Part shown: positions 52,176 to 60,932 of the stretch, in pieces
Position numbering within the stretch: the stretch's first letter is position 1
Layout of the letters: every line of letters starts with the position of its first letter
Assembly: GCF_947487805.1 (NCBI RefSeq)
Contig: NZ_CANKXW010000009.1
Location: 140,205 to 204,204, forward strand
Reading direction: 5' to 3'
From: an uncultured Tateyamaria sp.
GTDB taxonomy: Bacteria > Pseudomonadota > Alphaproteobacteria > Rhodobacterales > Rhodobacteraceae
Length of the DNA stretch: 64,000 bases
Notes under the pieces: model-generated
What the model saw: only the letters and a program-made list of their open reading frames with translations
The model's database searches: none
What the model was told of the DNA's origin: nothing
Translations under genes and position numbers: made by a program

Positions 52176-52793
52176 GTGGCGACAGCACCCTTTACCGTGG
52201 CCATTGACGGGCCTGCCGCTGCGGGGAAGGGCACGATTTCGCGCGCCGTGGCGGGGCGGTTCGGCTTTGCCCATCTGGACACCGGGTTGCTGTACCGTGC
52301 GGTGGGCGCGCAGGTTTTGAGCGGCGTTGCGGCTGTGGAGGCGGCGCGGTCGCTGGACCCTGCGGCGCTGGAGGATCCCGCCTTGCGCACGGCAGAGGTG
52401 GCGCAGGCCGCCAGCAAGGTTGCGGTGATTGCGGACGTGCGCGCGGCGCTTCTGGATTTTCAGCGTGCCTTTGCCCGCCGGGCCGGGGGTGCGGTTCTGG
52501 ATGGGCGCGACATTGGCACGGTGATCTGCCCGCAGGCGGAGGTAAAGCTGTTCGTGACCGCCTCGGCGGAGGTGCGGGCCGGGCGGCGTCTGGCGGAGTT
52601 GCAGGGCCGGGGCACGGACACCGATTTCGAAACGGTTCTGGCGGATGTCAGGGCGCGGGATGCGCGTGACAGTGACCGGGCCGAAGCGCCCCTGCGCCCG
52701 GCAGAGACGGCATTCGTGCTGGACACGTCCGAGATGAGCGTCGAGGCGGCGGTCGAGGCCGCAGTGGCGCAGGTCGCGGCGGCGCGCGCCTAG
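52176..52793 (+). CDS. cmk: Cytidylate kinase
   Basis: 205 aa from a GTG at 52176, 4 nt after aroA; the frame extends to 52149 inside aroA. P-loop [28 protein letters not shown] and the [18 protein letters not shown] catalytic region. It phosphorylates CMP and dCMP. In relatives rpsA usually follows; here trpA converges instead, overlapping by 4 nt at the stop. Confidence 0.94.
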   Translation: MATAPFTVAIDGPAAAGKGTISRAVAGRFGFAHLDTGLLYRAVGAQVLSGVAAVEAARSLDPAALEDPALRTAEVAQAASKVAVIADVRAALLDFQRAFARRAGGAVLDGRDIGTVICPQAEVKLFVTASAEVRAGRRLAELQGRGTDTDFETVLADVRARDARDSDRAEAPLRPAETAFVLDTSEMSVEAAVEAAVAQVAAARA

Positions 52794-53584
52794 GCGGCGT
52801 GTGCGCCGTCCGACAGGGTTTTCACAAAGGCCAGCACGTCATCGACGCTGTCGCCTGCCGCGATCCGGCTGACGATGGCGGACCCTACGACGGCGCCGTC
52901 GGCTACGCTTGCAATAGCTTTGGATTTCTCGGGCGTGTTGATGCCGAAGCCAACGATCACGGGCAGGTTGGTTGCGGATTTGATCCGCGCGACTTCGGGG
53001 CCGACGTCCGTGGCCTTGGCCTCGGCCGCGCCGGTGATGCCGGTGATCGACACATAGTAGACAAAGCCCGAGGTGTTTTGCAGCACGCGCGGCAGGCGCT
53101 TGTCATCTGTTGTCGGCGTGGCAAGGCGAATGAAGTTCAGGCCGGCCGCTTGCGCGGGGATGCACAGTTCGCTGTCTTCCTCCGGGGGCAGGTCGACGAC
53201 GATCAGGCCGTCGATGCCCGCAGCCTTTGCATCTGCCAGAAACCGGTCGACGCCGCGCGAATAGATCGGGTTGTAATAGCCCATAAGCACGATGGGCGTC
53301 GTGTCGTCGGTTTTGCGGAAAGCACGCGCCAGATCGAGCGTCCGGTCCAGGGTCATGCCGCCTTCGAGGGCGCGCTGGCCCGCGAGCTGGATCGTGGGGC
53401 CATCAGCCATTGGATCGGTAAAGGGCAGGCCGAGTTCGATGATGTCCACGCCAGCGCCCGGCAGGCCGCGCACGATGTCCAGTGAACGGTCATAATCAGG
53501 GTCACCAGCCATCACATAGGACACGAAGGCCTTGCGGCCCTCGCGCGACAGAGCCGCAAATTTGGCATCAATCCGGGTGGTCAT
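52790..53584 (-). CDS. trpA: Tryptophan synthase alpha chain
   Basis: 264 aa TIM barrel. Catalytic Glu and Asp are in [16 protein letters not shown], the phosphate loop in [11 protein letters not shown] and [13 protein letters not shown] gives the C-terminal strand. It cleaves indole-3-glycerol phosphate. It is alone, convergent with cmk, 12 kb from trpB. Confidence 0.95.
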   Translation of the reverse strand: MTTRIDAKFAALSREGRKAFVSYVMAGDPDYDRSLDIVRGLPGAGVDIIELGLPFTDPMADGPTIQLAGQRALEGGMTLDRTLDLARAFRKTDDTTPIVLMGYYNPIYSRGVDRFLADAKAAGIDGLIVVDLPPEEDSELCIPAQAAGLNFIRLATPTTDDKRLPRVLQNTSGFVYYVSITGITGAAEAKATDVGPEVARIKSATNLPVIVGFGINTPEKSKAIASVADGAVVGSAIVSRIAAGDSVDDVLAFVKTLSDGAHAA

Positions 53585-53643
53585 CGTCGCTCTCCTTCGC
53601 TTGGGCCTTGACTGCCTCAGCGCCGGGCAAAAGGCAAGCGCCG

Positions 53644-54138
53644 TCAGAACGAGATATGGTAGCGGATCGTGTACAGGTTCATGCCCGGATTGTCGGTGGC
53701 CAGGCTGGCATTGGATTTATGCGAAAACGCCGCCGAAATCGCGTGGCCGTTGTCGAACTGGTAGCCCACGCCCAGTAGCGACCGGATTTCAAAGGCAGAG
53801 CCCAGATCGTTGCCAGCGACGCCCTCTTCGTAGAGGCCGGGCATGATCGAGTTGTCGATGAACCAGCCGCTGTCCCACTGCCAGCGGGTCCAGATGCCGC
53901 CACCGACAAACAGGTCCCCTTCGGCAGAGACGCTGGCATTGGCGCCCAAGGCCACGGACATGACGCGGCGCTGGAGGAACGGGGCGTGGCGGTATTCCAG
54001 ATCAAAGGCCACACTGTCCTGTCCGGCGTCGCCATAATCGGTGGTGCCGAGGCCGAATGTCAGTTCCTGGGCGTTTGCGGTCAGGGTCGTCAGCAACAAA
54101 AGAACGAATGAACAAAAAGCAACTCGGATGCGGGTCAT
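53644..54138 (-). CDS. Lipid A deacylase-type (PagL-like) outer-membrane protein
   Basis: 164 aa; start ATG 54138 with GGAG upstream (the frame opens at 54177). Signal peptide [17 protein letters not shown] short beta-barrel follows (about eight strands), ending in F as the outer-membrane signature. The FSHKSNASL segment contains the His-Lys-Ser arrangement of PagL, and [15 protein letters not shown] closes it. PagL removes a 3-O acyl chain from lipid A, changing the outer leaflet. Confidence 0.82.
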   Translation of the reverse strand: MTRIRVAFCSFVLLLLTTLTANAQELTFGLGTTDYGDAGQDSVAFDLEYRHAPFLQRRVMSVALGANASVSAEGDLFVGGGIWTRWQWDSGWFIDNSIMPGLYEEGVAGNDLGSAFEIRSLLGVGYQFDNGHAISAAFSHKSNASLATDNPGMNLYTIRYHISF

Positions 54139-54320
54139 GCGGTGCTCCTGCATGGGAGGAATAGAATTGTGCGGCAAGCGCGGGCCCCTTTATACCCAAC
54201 CCACTGGCGAGACGCGAGTATTTTTCAACCGCACCCGTATGGCGGGTGAGGGGGTGTGTGCGGCTTGCACCTGTCGGCGGTCCTGCTAGAAGCGGGGCGA
54301 CGTTGCGCAATGAGGGTGCT

Positions 54321-55418
54321 ATGGGTTTCAAGATGGGAATTGTCGGATTGCCGAACGTGGGCAAATCGACCTTGTTCAATGCGCTGACCAAAACGGCGGC
54401 GGCGCAGGCGGCGAACTTTCCGTTCTGCACGATCGAGCCCAATGTGGGTGAGGTGGCCGTGCCCGATGCGCGGCTGGACAAGCTGGCGGCGATTGCGGCC
54501 TCCAAGCAGATCATCCCGACGCGCATGACGTTTGTGGACATCGCAGGTCTGGTCAAGGGCGCATCCAAGGGCGAGGGGCTGGGCAACCAGTTTCTGGCCA
54601 ACATCCGCGAGGTGGACGCGATTGCACACGTGCTGCGCTGTTTCGAGGACGGTGATGTGACCCATGTGGAGGGCCGCGTGGACCCCGTGGCCGACGCCGA
54701 AACCATCGAGACGGAATTGATGCTGGCCGATATCGAGAGTATCGAGAAGCGCCTTCAGAACATCGTGCGCAAGGTGCGCGGTGGCGACAAGGAAGCGGTG
54801 CAGCAGGAGCGCCTGATGCGCGCGGCCCTCGCCGTGCTGGAGGACGGCCGGCCGGCCCGCGTCGTGGATGTGGACGCCGAGGACGCCAAGGCCTGGGCCA
54901 TGCTGCAACTGCTGACCACCAAGCCGGTGCTCTATGTCTGCAACGTGGGCGAATCCGAGGCGGCAGAGGGCAACGCCCATTCCGCTGCGGTGGCCGACAT
55001 GGCGGCGGCGCAAGGCAACAGCCACGTGGTCATCTCGGCCCAGATCGAGGAAGAGATCAGCCAGCTGGAACCCGACGAGGCGCAGATGTTCCTCGAAGAG
55101 ATGGGGCTGGCCGAGGCGGGCCTCGACCGGTTGATCCGCGCAGGCTACGAGCTGTTGCACCTCGAGACCTATTTCACGGTGGGCCCCAAAGAGGCGCGGG
55201 CGTGGACGATCCCCACTGGCACCTCAGCCCCTAAAGCCGCGGGCGTGATCCATGGCGACTTTGAAAAGGGGTTCATCCGCGCGGAAACCATCGCCTATGA
55301 CGATTTTGTCAGCCTGGGCGGCGAGGGCCCCGCGAAAGAGGCGGGCAAGATGCGCGCGGAAGGCAAGGGGTATACCGTCAAGGACGGGGACGTGCTGCAC
55401 TTTTTGTTCAACACCTGA
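54321..55418 (+). CDS. ychF: Redox-regulated ATPase YchF
   Basis: 365 aa. N-terminal [16 protein letters not shown]-loop of the OBG family, C-terminal TGS domain ([24 protein letters not shown] ... [10 protein letters not shown]). YchF hydrolyses ATP rather than GTP and associates with ribosomes. ATG at 54321 with GAGGGTG upstream. Ends 9 nt before the convergent HTH-TPR gene. Confidence 0.94.
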   Translation: MGFKMGIVGLPNVGKSTLFNALTKTAAAQAANFPFCTIEPNVGEVAVPDARLDKLAAIAASKQIIPTRMTFVDIAGLVKGASKGEGLGNQFLANIREVDAIAHVLRCFEDGDVTHVEGRVDPVADAETIETELMLADIESIEKRLQNIVRKVRGGDKEAVQQERLMRAALAVLEDGRPARVVDVDAEDAKAWAMLQLLTTKPVLYVCNVGESEAAEGNAHSAAVADMAAAQGNSHVVISAQIEEEISQLEPDEAQMFLEEMGLAEAGLDRLIRAGYELLHLETYFTVGPKEARAWTIPTGTSAPKAAGVIHGDFEKGFIRAETIAYDDFVSLGGEGPAKEAGKMRAEGKGYTVKDGDVLHFLFNT

Positions 55419-55427
55419 GGGCAGGGT

Positions 55428-57047
55428 TCATAGCCTGCCGCGCGCCGCCTCGATCTGCGAGATCAGGTCGTCACAGCGCTGGGTTTGGTAGTCGGAACCG
55501 TCGACAAACACCTCGCGGGCAGCGCGCACATGGCTGTCGGCTTCCTCCAATAGCGCCGGGTCAGGGTCCAGTTCAAACCGCGCCAGCGCCAGATCGGCGA
55601 TGTTCCATTGCAGGCGCGCCCACCAGGATGCCGCCTTTTCGCATAGGTCCAATTCCTCGCAAGCGCGATAGGCCGCCCGCGCCCGGTCCAGCACAGCGCG
55701 GTCCTTGTTCAACGCCCCCTGCCAGCGCAGAGCGAGGGCAAGGTTATTTTGCGTCAATTCCCAATCCAGCGCGTCCGCCTCTTTGTCGTTCAGCGACAGC
55801 GCCGTTTCCAGCGCAGTGACCGCTTCGGTCACTGGTACCGGGTCTTTGGTCACCTCCCCCAGTTTTTGCAATGCGCCGCCAAGATTGTTCCAAATGGTTT
55901 CGATCTGCACCGGGGTCTTTAGGTTTTGCTCAACAGCCAAAGCTGCACGATGTGCTGCGACCGCATCGCGCAGGACATCTGCATTTTCGGCCTGTTCGCC
56001 CATTTCGTTGAGCACGCAGCCCAATCCGTCCTGTCTCGCTGCCCAGTCTTCGGGCTCTGCTGTCTTGGAGGTTTTCTTTAACGCGCCTTCAAAGGCATTG
56101 TGCGCCAATTCCAGATCGCGGGGTCGGGCCGACCGCTGTGCTACTCGAAAGTAACTCGAGCCGAGTGTACGCAACGCCGCTGCTTCCAGCATGCGTTTGC
56201 CTTTGTGCTTGTCCCAATTGTGCCGCGCGATCTGTACTGCTACGCGCAAGGCAAAAATATCCCCGCTCAGGTTACCTTTTTCGCTCCATTCGTTGGCAAG
56301 CGCATTCACCGCCAAGAATAGCTTGCCCCGATCCTGTTGTTGCCGCACATCCGCGATCAACCGTTCTGCCGCCAGATCGGGACGGTTGCGCAGGCGGTCC
56401 TGATCCAGACGTCTGTCCAGCAGCGCCTTTGTTTGCTGCGCCAATCGCTCCTTTTCCGCCTGATGCTCTTCTCTCATCCGCCGTTCTTCGGCGTCCAGCA
56501 GCGCATCAGCGGCGTCCCTGTCCCCAGCGTCGTTCAGCTTGGCGACCTCTGCCATGACTGCGTTCAGTTGACTGCCAGTGTTGTCGGGGGGCATTTCCCC
56601 GCGCCTGCGGATGTTTTCAGCCGCCTCGAGGGCTTGCCGAAGGGCGATGTAAGCGGTTTGCAGATCGCGTGTTTGGCTGCCTGCGAATTCATAGGCCAGT
56701 GTTGTCAACAGCGCCTCGGCAACAGGGGCGACTGTGTCGTCCTTGGCCACGCGGGCCAGCAACCGTTCAGCATCTTGGTCGCGTTTGTCCTCGTCTGCGG
56801 TCGACTTGCTTGGTGGCGGAGCGAGATGCGCGGCTTTGACGACATCCGCAGGCAATGACAGCGCCTGATCAAATTTGTCGATGGTTTCGGCGGATAGGTT
56901 GCGCGCGCCCTTTTCGACTTGGCCAACGTAGCCTTTGCGCGCGCCATTGTTGAGCGCTTCGGTCGCGAGCTGTTCCAGAGTCCAGCCCAAATCGAGTCGC
57001 GCTTGCCTAACGGCATAGCCGAAGTCTTTCCACGGGTCAGATGTCAT
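55428..57047 (-). CDS. HTH-TPR regulatory protein
   Basis: 539 aa. N-terminal XRE-like HTH (residues 1-70: GYAVRQARLDLGWTLEQLA, QVEKGARNLSAETIDKF), a charged coiled-coil linker at 90-240 (EERRMREEHQAEKERLAQQ), then about seven TPR-like repeats to the end (AAALRTLGSSYFRVAQ, EDWAARQDGLGCVLNEMGEQ, IWNNLGGALQKLGEV, LTQNNLALALRWQGAL). A DNA-binding head with a TPR sensor tail suggests peptide or protein-controlled regulation. Repeats upstream of its start (57040-57108) may be its own operator. Confidence 0.8.
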   Translation of the reverse strand: MTSDPWKDFGYAVRQARLDLGWTLEQLATEALNNGARKGYVGQVEKGARNLSAETIDKFDQALSLPADVVKAAHLAPPPSKSTADEDKRDQDAERLLARVAKDDTVAPVAEALLTTLAYEFAGSQTRDLQTAYIALRQALEAAENIRRRGEMPPDNTGSQLNAVMAEVAKLNDAGDRDAADALLDAEERRMREEHQAEKERLAQQTKALLDRRLDQDRLRNRPDLAAERLIADVRQQQDRGKLFLAVNALANEWSEKGNLSGDIFALRVAVQIARHNWDKHKGKRMLEAAALRTLGSSYFRVAQRSARPRDLELAHNAFEGALKKTSKTAEPEDWAARQDGLGCVLNEMGEQAENADVLRDAVAAHRAALAVEQNLKTPVQIETIWNNLGGALQKLGEVTKDPVPVTEAVTALETALSLNDKEADALDWELTQNNLALALRWQGALNKDRAVLDRARAAYRACEELDLCEKAASWWARLQWNIADLALARFELDPDPALLEEADSHVRAAREVFVDGSDYQTQRCDDLISQIEAARGRL

Positions 57048-57108
57048 TGGGTGTCACCTTGTGGATCCCGATGTCACGCGATGTCTTTGCCCGCTGTCAT
57101 GCGATGTC
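57040..57108 (-). promoter_or_regulatory. Six TGTC repeats at about 10-bp spacing upstream of the HTH-TPR gene
   Basis: TGTC begins at 57042, 57052, 57072, 57082, 57095 and 57105, spaced 10, 20, 10, 13 and 10 nt. Four lie in GATGTC; GCGATGTC is exact at 57078-57085 and 57101-57108. All are in the same direction, on one helix face. The first overlaps the start codon of the HTH-TPR gene, consistent with an autoregulatory binding array. Confidence 0.5.
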
Positions 57109-57211
57109 ATCCGTGCGCTCTCGGGCGGTCCCCTTCATCGCTATGTTTAATCCAGTCATGACAACGTCTTAACCCAAGGCGGGCCCGCCACAATCAACAG
57201 GAGAATATCCC

Positions 57212-57370
57212 ATGATGTGGCAACTTCAACCTATGATCGCGTGGATGCTGTCCGCGCAAGGCAGCAACGCGGTCTTTGCCGGTTTGTGCGCTTTGGCGCT
57301 GTGCGGTGTTCCGGTCCGCTGGGTGGTCTGTGGGACCATCCTGCTGCACCTCTGCCTCGCGTTCCTTTGA
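57212..57370 (+). CDS. Small membrane peptide, 52 aa
   Basis: ATG-ATG at 57212 with an excellent ribosome binding site (CAGGAG 8-13 nt upstream). MMWQLQPMIAWMLSAQGSN is followed by a hydrophobic segment (VFAGLCALALCGVPVRWVVC, then GTILLHLCLAFL), giving one or two membrane passes. No family recognised. It lies between the HTH-TPR gene (divergent) and the tRNA gene; the shared upstream repeats could control both. Confidence 0.55.
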   Translation: MMWQLQPMIAWMLSAQGSNAVFAGLCALALCGVPVRWVVCGTILLHLCLAFL

Positions 57371-57457
57371 CAGCGCAGTGAGGTAGCCGACGCGTGCAGT
57401 CTAAAAGCTTTGATTCAGCCCTTGCCCCACCTGCATCCCATCGCTAAACGGGTCAGC

Positions 57458-57547
57458 GGAGACGTGGCCGAGTGGTCGAAGGCGCTCCCCTGCTAAGGGA
57501 GTAGGCCCGGAAGGGTCTCGAGGGTTCGAATCCCTTCGTCTCCGCCA
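57458..57547 (+). tRNA. tRNA-Ser (anticodon GCT)
   Basis: Acceptor GGAGACG pairs with CGTCTCC (57537-57543); long variable arm as in class II tRNAs; anticodon loop CTGCTAA with GCT at 57492-57494; T-arm GGTTCGAATCC; encoded CCA at 57545-57547. Total 90 nt. The 3' end borders the phage-type element and is the probable integration target. Confidence 0.96.
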
Positions 57548-57623
57548 TTTCACACCATAAGTGTATGCTTTCGTTGTAAAATTTCTAACTCGTACACGCT
57601 CTGTACACAATCGAGGTTTGCTG

Positions 57624-57809
57624 ATGACGTGGGAAAAAGGAACAACCGACTTTCAATGCCCGGGGTGCCCAACCGTATGGCGCGGAGCGTGGCAAAGCCT
57701 TCCTGTACGGGAAAAAGGCAAGTTCATTTGTGAGGATTGTGGGACACAGGTGACCCGATGGAACGGCGGCCACGACTACTACGGCTTTGAGCGCGTAGAG
57801 CAAGAATGA
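57624..57809 (+). CDS. Small zinc-ribbon protein, 61 aa
   Basis: ATG 57624 inside an open frame from 57561. Two CxxC pairs (FQCPGCPT and FICEDCGTQ) about 30 residues apart form a zinc ribbon. No family name. It is the first gene beside the tRNA and lies inside the mobile element; its codon usage is less GC-extreme than neighbours, which agrees with foreign origin. Confidence 0.6.
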   Translation: MTWEKGTTDFQCPGCPTVWRGAWQSLPVREKGKFICEDCGTQVTRWNGGHDYYGFERVEQE

Positions 57810-58168
57810 CGCACCGCGCCGATGGGGCGCTTTCTGTGAGAGCGCCTGAGCGGCCCGTAGAGCGCCGTTGTGAGGTCTTGGCAGGCGGGCAAGTAGCCCA
57901 GCGGGCAGAGATGGCCCTTTACGGCGTCCTGTGAGCCTCCCTTGTACGGGCCAGCGGCCCGGTTGGTTGGCAGAGACGGCTGCGCCGCTTTGTAGGGAAG
58001 TCCTGCCATGCGAGCGCGTAGCGCGAGTTCTCTACTGACCGCCTTGGCAAGCCACCGGCCTAGACAGCGCCATGGGCGCTGGCGACGGCCCGTTATTCCT
58101 ACTCATAAGTGTCCGTTCTTTTTGTCCCCTATAAAAATATGAGTATGAATAACCAAATTTCCTAATAG
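57810..58168. other. 359-nt gene-poor region with strong secondary structure
   Basis: No gene is supported. It carries several GC palindromes (for instance AGCGCC-ATG-GGCGCT near 58068) and, at its right end, two crossing inverted repeats described separately. The last 80 nt are AT-rich. Confidence 0.6.
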
Positions 58169-58197
58169 TCAGGGGACATAAAGAAACGGACACTTAT
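58092..58197. repeat. Two crossing inverted repeats at the end of the HTH gene
   Basis: Repeat A: GTTATTCCTACTCATA (58092-58107) against TATGAGTATGAATAAC (58138-58153), 15 of 16 complementary. Repeat B: 58105-58130 against 58171-58197, 25 of 26 paired with one bulge. The arms interleave (A1, B1, A2, B2), giving either alternative hairpins or a pseudoknot. B2 encodes the last nine codons of the HTH gene, so B1 is an inverted copy of that gene's 3' end. The central 40 nt are AT-rich. Confidence 0.85.
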
Positions 58198-58888
58198 CCT
58201 CTGGCACGGTCGCTTCGCTGCGATACAGCCATTCGGCGATGTGTGAGAACTTGAGCAGCACCGGCGGGCTGGGAAAGCGGTAGAAACGGGGGCGCAACTT
58301 CTCCCCTTCCATCCGCCGCGCGGTTTCAAGGTAGTGGTCTGCTAATGCGTCCGGATGCCATATGTCCCAACCATTCCGCCGCGCGACTTCCGCAAACTCC
58401 ATCTCAGCTTTCATGGCGCTGTTGAACGCAGTCCAATTCTTGAGCGCAAAGGCGAACACATCCACCTGTAGGCCCGGTGGCCACTCCTTCGCCATCCCCA
58501 CCAGCATCCCAAATACCTTTGGCTTTACGGGGTAATCGGGATAGCGGCCCTCCCATACTTTCACCATCCGCTTGGCAACCGTTCGGGGTGTGTCTGGCGA
58601 CCCGTCATCCAAGCGTAGCAAGGTCACGTTTTGGCCGTCGATCCTGCGAACGTCATAGCGGATTGGGTCCACGCGGATCATCCGTCTAACGGTGCGCTCA
58701 TGCACGCCTAGCACCTCTCCCCATTGGCTCAGGGTCATGGGCTGGGTCCATTGTGTGGTGTCCGCCTTATGTGGTACGTCTGAGATGGTTTGCCGGATCA
58801 AACCGCACAGGATTTCATGGGTGCGCTTTGCGTCAGAACGCAGGCTAACACCCTTGTTTCTATTCAATTTTTGTGGTAACCGTTTCAT
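58169..58888 (-). CDS. HTH-containing mobile-element protein
   Basis: 239 aa from the ATG at 58888 (GGAG 9 nt upstream). A helix-turn-helix-like segment lies at residues about 50-75 (MTLSQWGEVLGVHERTVRRMI). The rest (VKPKVFGMLVGMAKEWPPGL, ADHYLETARRMEGEKLRPRF) has no family I can name. Position beside a structured AT-rich region at its 3' end suggests a replication or control protein of the element; that is inference. Confidence 0.6.
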   Translation of the reverse strand: MKRLPQKLNRNKGVSLRSDAKRTHEILCGLIRQTISDVPHKADTTQWTQPMTLSQWGEVLGVHERTVRRMIRVDPIRYDVRRIDGQNVTLLRLDDGSPDTPRTVAKRMVKVWEGRYPDYPVKPKVFGMLVGMAKEWPPGLQVDVFAFALKNWTAFNSAMKAEMEFAEVARRNGWDIWHPDALADHYLETARRMEGEKLRPRFYRFPSPPVLLKFSHIAEWLYRSEATVPEDKCPFLYVP

Positions 58889-58929
58889 TACAATAATCTC
58901 CGTCAGACAGGGGTTGTTGACCTTTAGTG

Positions 58930-58958
58930 AAGGCCCCGTGTTCCAGCATCGGGGCCTT
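58930..58958. terminator. GC-rich hairpin upstream of the HTH gene
   Basis: AAGGCCCCG, 11-nt loop, CGGGGCCTT (58930-58938/58950-58958), a perfect 9-bp stem, 42 nt before the start at 58888. It could end the structural transcript or act as a leader hairpin; no clear T-tract on the minus strand. Confidence 0.5.
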
Positions 58959-59009
58959 CCGCCTTCTTGCCATAATCCGTAAAAATAATCAATGAATACA
59001 GTGCTGTAG

Positions 59010-59086
59010 ACCAATTGGTTGGATAAGGGGTAGACGTGCTGACCTAGTGTTGGGAAAGACTGTCACCCAATCGGTTTACAGGTCAG
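59010..59086. promoter_or_regulatory. Operator-like repeats between the XRE gene and the HTH gene
   Basis: The palindrome ACCAATTGGT (59010-59019) and a related CCAATCGGTT (59067-59076) share CCAATYGGTT. A 7-bp inverted pair CTGACCT (59039-59045)/AGGTCAG (59080-59086) flanks the second. This is the control region of the HTH gene and a plausible XRE target. Confidence 0.45.
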
Positions 59087-59119
59087 TATCGCTGCCATAA
59101 ATAAAGGTCCGGTACGGAC

Positions 59120-59539
59120 TTATTCGCACCGATGTGCGCGGCCCCAGACTTGAGGGTCAGGGTTGCGGTCGCCCCGCCGTTTGACCATTTCCTCGGGAGA
59201 TACCGGTTGCGCACCCGGTGCGCTGCCTTGCGTTTGCATGGCCGCCAACAGTACTAGATGGAAAGGTAGAGCGTAACCATAAGCCAGTGCTTGAATTGTG
59301 CGCAGACCCGGTTCTGTGTGCGTGCCGTCTTCAAGCCCGGAAACCTGTGACCGGGACAGGTTTGAGCGTTCGCATATGCGTTTGAGTTCCCATCCCTTGC
59401 GTATCCGTTGCGCAGGTAGCAATTGTGCCAAAGTCTGAGGTTTTGGTTTGGTGCCTTTTCCATTTAGCGCCGCACGAACTTCGTCACGCAAACTGTGAAT
59501 ACCGGCAAGTTGCAGCAAGATTTGTGTCGCGGCGTCCAT
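59120..59539 (-). CDS. XRE-family transcriptional regulator
   Basis: 139 aa. HTH of the Cro/CI type at residues about 38-95 (LAQLLPAQRIRKGWELKRIC, ERSNLSRSQVSGLEDGTHTE). The short C-terminal tail lacks a peptidase domain. Its start is 3 nt beyond the stop of the small head-region gene, so it appears co-transcribed with structural genes, which is unusual for a repressor. Confidence 0.82.
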   Translation of the reverse strand: MDAATQILLQLAGIHSLRDEVRAALNGKGTKPKPQTLAQLLPAQRIRKGWELKRICERSNLSRSQVSGLEDGTHTEPGLRTIQALAYGYALPFHLVLLAAMQTQGSAPGAQPVSPEEMVKRRGDRNPDPQVWGRAHRCE

Positions 59540-59542
59540 GTC

Positions 59543-59914
59543 TTACACAGCTTGAACAATGGTAGGCGGATCACCCGCCCAACGGCGGATCAGAAATACG
59601 GTGAAGACCCGGAGCGTGTCGCCCCCAACGGCGGACTTCACTGCAAACCAATTGCCGTCCTGATCCCGTAAGGCGGCGGGCGTCGTGGGCCAGTCTGCCA
59701 GCAACGCCGCTTGGCCGTCGCCAACCTCCCCGCCCAACGTGCGGTCGAAGGTATCAACGTCCATCCACCGGACGCGACCTTTGCACGTTTCGACGTGCTG
59801 CAACTGCCCAGCCACAGGCCGCCCATTATTGGGGTCCGTGATTTGGCGGTAGACCTCAAATTCGCCGTAAGCGGGGTTCACCCTCGCGGCGCGGATGTGG
59901 GCGTCACGTATCAT
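59543..59914 (-). CDS. Small phage head-region protein
   Basis: 123 aa from ATG 59914, overlapping the portal stop by 11 nt. HIRAARVNPAYGEFEVYRQI and a VETCKGRVRWMDVDTFDR segment look like a compact beta-rich protein. Placed after the portal gene, a head-closure or scaffold-type role is possible; no motif assigns it. Confidence 0.5.
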   Translation of the reverse strand: MIRDAHIRAARVNPAYGEFEVYRQITDPNNGRPVAGQLQHVETCKGRVRWMDVDTFDRTLGGEVGDGQAALLADWPTTPAALRDQDGNWFAVKSAVGGDTLRVFTVFLIRRWAGDPPTIVQAV

Positions 59915-60932
59915 CTTCCCACCCCGCAAGGCGCATCGCCCGCTCAAGAGGAACACCTGCCCCGACCAGTGTGCCAACCGCCCGGGCACGGCCCGCCACG
60001 TCAGCTGATAGCATGGACGCGCTGGACAACTTGGACACGCCCACCTTAGCGAACTCCGGCAAGAGTTGCCGGGCAAGCGGTTCAACTGTCTGTAGGACAA
60101 AGAGACGGTAAGCCTCACGCATCGCGCCCGCGTTGCCGTTGCCTGTCACCAAAGCCGGGGGCACTCCCGACGCCGCCAACACGCGATAGTGTAGAGCGTC
60201 CACCGCCGGATTGAGGTCTGCCCGCCGCAGATCGGGGCCAAGTTCGGTTCGGTGGAACTCTTGCCGGGACGACTGGCCCACATTCGTGGCGAAGTCCGCC
60301 CGGCTTTTGATCGCCGCTAGCGTGCCACCGCCCTTGAGACCTCGCAACGCGGCGCTTTGTTGTTCCTCTGGCACTGTATCGGGGAACGGCAAAAGCCCCT
60401 TCCCGGTCCATTCCATGGCGTCGGCAATCGCCGTTTCGATAGACGCCATGAGCGCCGGACTACCACCCATCATGAGGAACGGTGACCGGCCCCGCCACGG
60501 TTGTGACGCATCGCTGTTGATGGTCAGGCGTAGCACCTCCCCTTCAATCGCCCGCACGGTTTCGGTCTCATGGGGCCGGGCAAGGTGAAGGTGGTAGCGA
60601 CCTTTCCCCACCTCATCCCAAAACGCCGCCCGGTGAAGTTCCAGCGCGTTGGCCCGGACCCGAATATGGAAGACCGCTTCACCGCGCAAGGCAAGGTCTA
60701 ACCCGATGGCCGCCAACACGTCCGCCGTGAGTGGTCCCGCATCGGGCGCAGGGTCCAGCATAGAGAAAGCCCGGGACCACATCATTGCCGCGCCGCCAAC
60801 GGTAGCGGACAGAGATGCGCCGCCCGTACCCTTGAGTGTGTCCCGCCGGTTCGTCAGGTATTCGGCAGTTACAGTTGGGAATGCCGCCCGGGTTTCGGTC
60901 TCAGGTTTCTTCTTGCGTGTCAGTGGCCACAT
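59904..60932 (-). CDS. Phage portal protein
   Basis: 342 aa, HK97-type portal. Residues 40-110 hold the wing/clip part (MMWSRAFSMLDPAPDAGPL, LDLALRGEAVFHIRV), the central RGRSPFLMMGGSPALMASIETAIADAMEW resembles the stem-forming region, and ALHYRVLAASGVPPALVTGN is the crown-type segment. It is shorter than the usual 390-430 aa, which is either a compact type or a truncated one. Overlaps the connector gene by 32 nt. Confidence 0.85.
   Translation of the reverse strand: MWPLTRKKKPETETRAAFPTVTAEYLTNRRDTLKGTGGASLSATVGGAAMMWSRAFSMLDPAPDAGPLTADVLAAIGLDLALRGEAVFHIRVRANALELHRAAFWDEVGKGRYHLHLARPHETETVRAIEGEVLRLTINSDASQPWRGRSPFLMMGGSPALMASIETAIADAMEWTGKGLLPFPDTVPEEQQSAALRGLKGGGTLAAIKSRADFATNVGQSSRQEFHRTELGPDLRRADLNPAVDALHYRVLAASGVPPALVTGNGNAGAMREAYRLFVLQTVEPLARQLLPEFAKVGVSKLSSASMLSADVAGRARAVGTLVGAGVPLERAMRLAGWEDDT

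Noticed and set aside
50606..52417. A 603-aa minus-strand ORF over aroA
   Set aside because: Antisense shadow of aroA; arginine/histidine-rich with no motif.
57779..58009. A 76-aa minus-strand ORF beside the zinc-ribbon gene
   Set aside because: No ribosome binding site or family features, and it overlaps the palindrome-rich region.
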